A stretch of DNA of 64,000 nt from Adineta vaga (taxonomy: Eukaryota; Rotifera): NCBI GenBank assembly GCA_021613535.1, contig CP075497.1, positions 124,001 to 188,000 of the forward strand, read 5' to 3'. The position numbers and the translations under genes were made by a program. Within the stretch, counting starts at the first letter, position 1; each line of letters opens with the position of its first letter. Of this stretch, positions 58,701 to 64,000 are shown piece by piece. The notes under the pieces are model-generated. The model did no database searches and was not told the origin of the DNA. It saw nothing but the letters and a program-made list of their open reading frames with translations.

Positions 58701-61421
58701 ATAAAGAACAGCAGCAACACGTTGAACAGGTAAAAATGAAAATGATAATGGAATTAATAAACTTCCTCGATATAATAATGAGACTTTTTCATAAACATCA
58801 ATATGAACAGAATATTGTCTTGAAGGATTTTTTGGTCGAGTTGCATGAAGCAAATCAACTGCATATTTTGTTAGACAATTTGGTACAGGTATATAAGTAA
58901 ATTGTTGAGAAGAATGAATTATTCGTTGATTACTATCATCAATAAGTGTTATTATAATAGTAAATGTTGTTGACCAAGAATCTGAATATGATTGAAATTG
59001 TATACTAAGACTAACTCGTTCATTTTGATATTCACATTGTTCACCATAATAATTTGGTGAACATAAACACGTTGTGATACTTTCATTCTTGTTCTTGTTC
59101 AACCAAACTCGTAAATCGAGACCGCGATGACAAAGAAATTCATTTTTAGAAGTCATTAAAGAAGTTGAACGATGATTCAAGAGTATACTTTTACTGTGAT
59201 TTGATTTTTCTGGTACTTCTAATGAAAAGTGTATGATCTTTGGTTCGAATATGTTTTTGAAAAGCTTGCATAAGACGTCTTCAACATCAGAGAGAATTCT
59301 CCTATATGTCTGACTACATTTTCCGGAGTGACCAAACAAACTATAGCATATCCCATTCTGTCTACATAACTTTCGATCATCTTCATGCAAACATTGACTC
59401 TTCCCATTAGAATCTAAAAGAGAATGCATACATTTTGGCCCACGTTCAGTTTCACAATAAAATCGATTTGTATTAGTGGAATAGGCGGAGCGTGGGCAAT
59501 ACTGTGGTTCATCAGAGGCACCCAGACAATCTATATGACCATTATTCGTTTTGTTTAACGATAGACACATAAAATCACCTGTTTCGGGTGTTAAACATAA
59601 ATGACTACGAGATGAACAATTCATCAATAACGACGGATAACAATCAACTTCATCAGCTCCATTTAAACAATTCCAAATACCATTACAATAAGTATATGTA
59701 TTGTTACATGACCATTGTTCACATTCTGTTTCATCTGTATGATTGTTTCCATCAATAAGGATGAGTTTCAAATCAACAATTCCATCGCATATTGTAGGAA
59801 ATGATAAGTGTTCTCTGATATAGTTCAATGTCGAATATTCGTCATCATATATACCATAGATATCTGATTTACAATCATGGATTCTATCGTTCACTAGCTT
59901 ACGTGAAATGAAGGTGTTGCTTTGAGTACACTTGATATGTGTTGTGAGACTTGTTTCATTGATTGAAGTTAATAATTCATCATCTTTATAATCACAATCA
60001 TTTATTTCGTCAAATAGACGAATCTTAGCGATGCATTTCGATGAATTGACACAGTGATACATTGTTGTTTTGTTACAAAATGTAGAATCATTTCGAAGAA
60101 TTGTATTACAATGTGAAAGTGTTTGTTGAATATAAAGTACATAATTGTCAACCCACAAATTGTTATTAAAAATAAACGGTAAATCTATAGGACGATAACA
60201 AGTTGTATTGTTGAATGAGATCAATTTATTATTCGAATAGATTTCACTGCACAACTGCTCGTTGTAACATACGTATTCAGGTGTCATTTTTGATTCTGTC
60301 TGATTCATAATATAATCTTTTGTATAAGCAAAATAAATATGACCAAATGCTATGGGTGCATTTGGCATAAAAAACATCGGTGGACATATCTTCTCAATCT
60401 TTTCTTTACATGTATCACGTCGACAAATTTTAACACAATTCAATTGACTCGGATTGCTAATTTCAAAATAACACTGAAGTGCTAATGAACAGAGATCAGA
60501 CATGTCCGACAAGATTAATTTTTCAAAAAGAACAGCGTAAGTATCGCGACAATGATCTAAAAACGGCCCGACTGTAATTATGTTATGTTTTAAGCAGATA
60601 ATGTCATTGTATCGAAATGGTGGTCCAATAGGGTTTAAATTTCCTTCCATGAAGACTGCATACTCATCAGAACCATCCAGACAGTCAGGGCCATCAGCAT
60701 TATCTTTGAAAAATATTAAGGGTATGCACTGTCCATCTGCGCATCGGAATTCATTATCTTTACATTCATTGGTTTCTAGTTGCCAACAATGTTCTTCATC
60801 AACTCCATTGATACATTGAATAATTCCATCACAAATGTTGTTCCATCCAATACATAATGAAGTTTTACCAAGATTACATTGTAAATGTGTATAACATGTC
60901 TGATCTCTATCGCTATATCTAAGATGTAAATAAGATTTATAGATAATCTCACCTAATGATAATTGATCTGATTCATAACTATCAAATTCATATTGACACA
61001 TTGGACCAAATGTGGGTAATGTACAATTATAATAAATAGACGATGACATCGTTGTTTGATTTGAAGTTGAAAGTTGGTCGAGATAAAATTGATAATCTTC
61101 AATAATATCCATTGGTGCTGACCAAAGGTATAGTTGTTCGCTTGTAATATTCATTTGAGAAAGATTCGCAAAAGTAAATATTTGATCGAAATTATTTATT
61201 TGAATATTCCATTTTGATGGTAATTCACTTATACAATATGTGATTATTTCATGAATATTTTTTACTTTTTCCCAAGCAGGAAAATGAACACAATCATGTC
61301 GAATTACATTGTCATTTATAAGTTCATTTTTCCATTTTGTCAGATCAAGATTGATTTCAAGTGTATTAACAATAGTCGACAATAAAATCAATAAATACAA
61401 CAAACTTATGAGAGATGACAT
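55733..61421 (-). CDS. LDLa/EGF ectodomain fused to a 7TM receptor, 1577 aa
   Basis: I join two large exons, 61421-57659 and 56703-55733, over a 955-base intron. The donor (D-S-I-L-G|gtgag) and acceptor (cttttag|G-Y-H-I-Q-P) are both in phase 1 and give a continuous frame. The protein starts with a signal peptide (M-S-S-L-I-S-L-L-Y-L-L-I-L-L). LDLa modules follow (I-C-D-G-I-I-Q-C-I-N-G-V-D-E; F-R-C-A-D-G-Q-C-I-P; W-N-C-L-N-G-A-D-E-V-D-C). Then come EGF modules (C-L-C-S-P-N-Y-Y-G-E-Q-C; C-H-C-H-H-G-W-S-G-Q-F-C; C-I-C-K-N-G-Y-Y-G-E-R-C; G-S-R-C-Q-F). The last 323 residues are a 7TM domain with A-L-E-R-A at the DRY position and a Cys in the loop before TM5. It is a lineage-type surface receptor with intact frames. 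The ligand is unknown. Confidence 0.75.
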
Positions 61422-63697
61422 GAGCTATTTCTAAAATAGAAGAATACCATACGATACTTTATAGCTATTTCCAGAAAATCGTCTAACTTGCTTTAGTTTT
61501 TATTATACATGATCGCCTACTATAGACTGAGGATGCTTCGAAACGTGATGAAGATTATGTCATTTATTACACTCAGATTTATTTCTAAATAGAACTTTAG
61601 CAACTCTCAGAACACTTCTCTTAGTGACTGTATCATTCCTTTCTAAAGAAAGATCTCATCCTCATCCTAAAAATGAATTTCCCGGAAATCGCTAAAACGC
61701 ATCAAATCGAGAATACTCACCCAGATCAAAAGATGAGATCAAAAAGTAAGAATTAAAAGCACATTAGAAAAGAGCCATTGTAACTTCTTTAGTGCATGTT
61801 TTGCTAATAAATTCTTATAAAATAATCCACCTGATATCTCTTGTATCTGTGCATTGTTTCGAATTCTCATGGATTCAGACAGTTTCTAGGAAGCATCAGG
61901 AATCGCTTTTCGCCTTGGAGTGACTGCTACTTCTTCTATCTCTTTTACCACTGGAATTTAAAATATTTACTCGTATTGATGTGAAAAATTTGAAATCAAA
62001 ATGCTTCCGAGGTCCAAATTCTTAGATAGAAGTTGTTAAAAGATTGTTATTTCTCAAAAATAATAAGATCGATGAAGAGTCACTATTGTTATATATGCAG
62101 TGTAATTTTCTTCACATCTCTAAGTAAGAAATATTTCAGTGAAAGTTAATATTGTTCAATGAAAGTGACATAATTAATGATTTTATTAGAAATATTGTGC
62201 GCATTAGTTATGATGCAGAAGAATTTCTTGATATTGTCAAACTGCATCATCAACATATTTTATGACGCAATGCAACCATTACTATAATATTTTATCATAC
62301 ATCTTTCCAAATCAAAGTTAAAATATCATTACCAAAAGTGCTGTTTTTGGATCTGACGAAATCCCTTAATTTCTTGTTTAGATAAGAATTACACTAACTG
62401 GAAATTATTCTCCTCATAGAAAAATAGTTTACGCAATCTTTTTCTTTTCCTGGAAATATTTATTATTTGTGAAGTAATATTATTAATAGACATTTATATT
62501 TACGCAAAAAAATGTCCAAGCTCGATAAGAAAATGATCGATGCTTTATTCAACTGTCTTTTAATACTGGGCTCGATGAATAAATATTATCTACATTTAAT
62601 ATTAAAGTTGAACATCTTCAATTACATACCCAGGTTAATGAAAATGGCGTCGCCTACAATCCGAAAACGAGCCGTAAACATGCCATATTATATTCATTTA
62701 TGATATTTTTTATATTTCAATCACCCCAGAACGAGACTTTTCTAGCTCAGATGCTGCTAGATATCTAGAACTAAAACAGATATTACCTGTACCATGGATC
62801 TTCCACTCCTTAGGTTCTTTCATTTTAACACGTAATATAAATGACATTAATTAGTCTAATTGGATGGCTAAATTATGTTTCGTATCATGCTGTTTTCTAT
62901 AATGTGACAGGTAACTAGAAGTTTTCAATCAGTTATAGTGATTATATATAGTAACGCACTATTACTAATTATAACTGGTTACATAACTATATTTACTTGT
63001 AACATTACAGAAACAGCATAGTAAGAAAAAGAATTTAGTCATCCAGTCAGACTAATCGGTGCCATCTCACTCGATTTAATACTATCCATAGGATGAGGTA
63101 TGGGTGAGTAAAGCATACTACGACACGTTTCGACCTAGCTTAAGAGTTTCGTAAGGCATTTTAGACTACAATGTGTTGTGAATCAATCAGGTGTGGGTGT
63201 AGATATGAGTGAAGAAAATATAGCCGCACCCACACCCTTTCGTATTCTGTTTTGGAAAATGTAATAGAAATGTATATAGCTTTATTACCCATATATTCTA
63301 TTTCCTCGTGATTAAATCATATTTTCCTTTTTTTTTGTTTATAATATAGAAGAGCGCGTGAGTGTAGATGAGATATATATATACCTCATTCATAACCAAC
63401 ATCGAGAGAAAATAATTAATCATACGTAGACAGGTATAAACTACATTATGGTAGAAATCAATCATCATATTAACATGGTATTCTCCTAAAATGTCATGAG
63501 TTTTTATTTAAAATAATTGAAGCTTTTTAGAATAATCATTCAAGTAATAATAAACTAATGCGATATTGTCGTAGTATGTATAGCAGTTGTATGTGAGCTG
63601 ATTAATGAATAAAAATTTGAAACTATACTGCATAATATTGTTCACCATGAGAATAGATATCAATATATTATATTCTATTGGTAATTCGTAATTTCTT
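61422..63697. other. Intergenic, no gene seen; one telomere-like inverted pair
   Basis: 2.3 kb without a supported gene. gtgtgggtgt (63191-63200) faces gcacccacaccctt (63226-63239) across 25 bases. Confidence 0.45.
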
Positions 63698-64000
63698 TTA
63701 CTTTGCATAAGCAAAAAGAGTATTGAGAAATTTTGTTCGATCATAATCAACGATGATTTTAACATTTGGATGTTCAACTATTTTTGATCCCCACTGTTTG
63801 ACATTTTCATCATAGTAAAGTTCAACATCTTTCCATTGACCAATTGTTGGATCAATTGCACAACAAGCTGTTAAAGGATCATGAAATAATTTTCCATAAA
63901 TATCATTTCGACGTAAATAAATATTCATAACACGATGTATTTCTTGTAATGAAAAACTTTTATTTTTAATTAATTCAAGTTCTTTATGTGTATCTCTTGT
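63698..64000 (-). CDS. Inosine-uridine preferring nucleoside hydrolase family, C-terminal part
   Basis: Open to the right edge (frame T-R-D-T-H-K-E-L-E-L-I), ending at 63698. The hallmark is F-H-D-P-L-T-A-C-C-A-I-D-P, the conserved H-D-P-L stretch near the C-terminus of nucleoside hydrolases, whose His and Asp take part in catalysis and calcium binding. Then come D-V-E-L-Y-Y-D and V-D-Y-D-R-T-K-F-L-N-T-L-F-A. About 100 residues are visible, roughly the last third of the usual 310-340. The enzyme splits ribonucleosides into base and ribose (purine/pyrimidine salvage). Bacterial, plant and invertebrate forms are known while mammals lack it. No lesion is seen in the visible part. Confidence 0.75.
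   Translation of the reverse strand, partial: TRDTHKELELIKNKSFSLQEIHRVMNIYLRRNDIYGKLFHDPLTACCAIDPTIGQWKDVELYYDENVKQWGSKIVEHPNVKIIVDYDRTKFLNTLFAYAK

Noticed and set aside
1-64000. CRISPR arrays, tRNA or rRNA genes, bacterial operons
   Set aside because: No regularly spaced short repeats, cloverleaf arms or rRNA-like stretches were seen; the introns and families are eukaryotic.

Overview
The window looks like nuclear DNA of a bdelloid rotifer. It is AT-rich. Coding exons are separated by many very short introns (about 50-60 bases, GT..AG), and both strands are used. The families are typical of bdelloids: LRR, NHL and FG-GAP repeat proteins, F-box/LRR proteins, large LDLa/EGF receptors, DUF4062-NACHT-WD40 proteins and rhodopsin-like receptors. 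Short tracts of a TGTGGG-like repeat are scattered between genes; TGTGGG is, to my knowledge, the bdelloid telomere unit. No database search was possible, so the placement rests on these traits.

Layout. 1-2.8 kb: the 3' part of an LRR gene with one 28-residue repeat per exon. 3.4-4.3 kb: a broken F-box gene. 4.8-5.5 kb: a 662-bp spacer-less palindrome. 7.1-7.4 kb: a small secreted six-cysteine peptide. 9.6-17.6 kb: an NHL gene remnant next to a 7.56-kb CACTA/EnSpm-like DNA transposon with 13-bp terminal inverted repeats, a BEN-like first gene and a decayed Tnp2-type transposase. 17.6-25.8 kb: a truncated beta-domain gene, an intact 203-residue two-TM protein, a GPI-type gene broken by a MITE, a larger relative of the palindrome (1.6 kb), and a dienelactone hydrolase. 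26-31 kb: pseudogenes and an intact rhodopsin-like GPCR. 32.4-37.1 kb: an FG-GAP repeat type II membrane protein. 38-44 kb: a decaying DUF4062-NACHT-WD40 gene that has lost its P-loop segment. 44-48 kb: TM-EGF-NHL and GPCR pseudogenes. 48.2-53.1 kb: an intact TIR-NACHT-HEAT protein. 53.5-55.5 kb: VIT-VWA and dual-specificity phosphatase pseudogenes. 55.7-61.4 kb: an LDLa/EGF ectodomain that I join by splicing to a 7TM domain, giving one receptor. 63.7-64 kb: the end of a nucleoside hydrolase.

Most loci encode sensing or surface proteins rather than a shared pathway. About half carry stops, frameshifts or missing exons. The most notable intact gene is the TIR-NACHT-HEAT protein, built like an innate immune sensor: a TIR domain with the catalytic-type Glu, a NACHT with Walker A and B, and 22 HEAT units of 35 residues. 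Several gene models here differ from the raw open reading frames because I resolved splice sites by eye. Those joins give extra N-terminal exons for the TIR and FG-GAP genes and the fusion of the EGF and 7TM parts.
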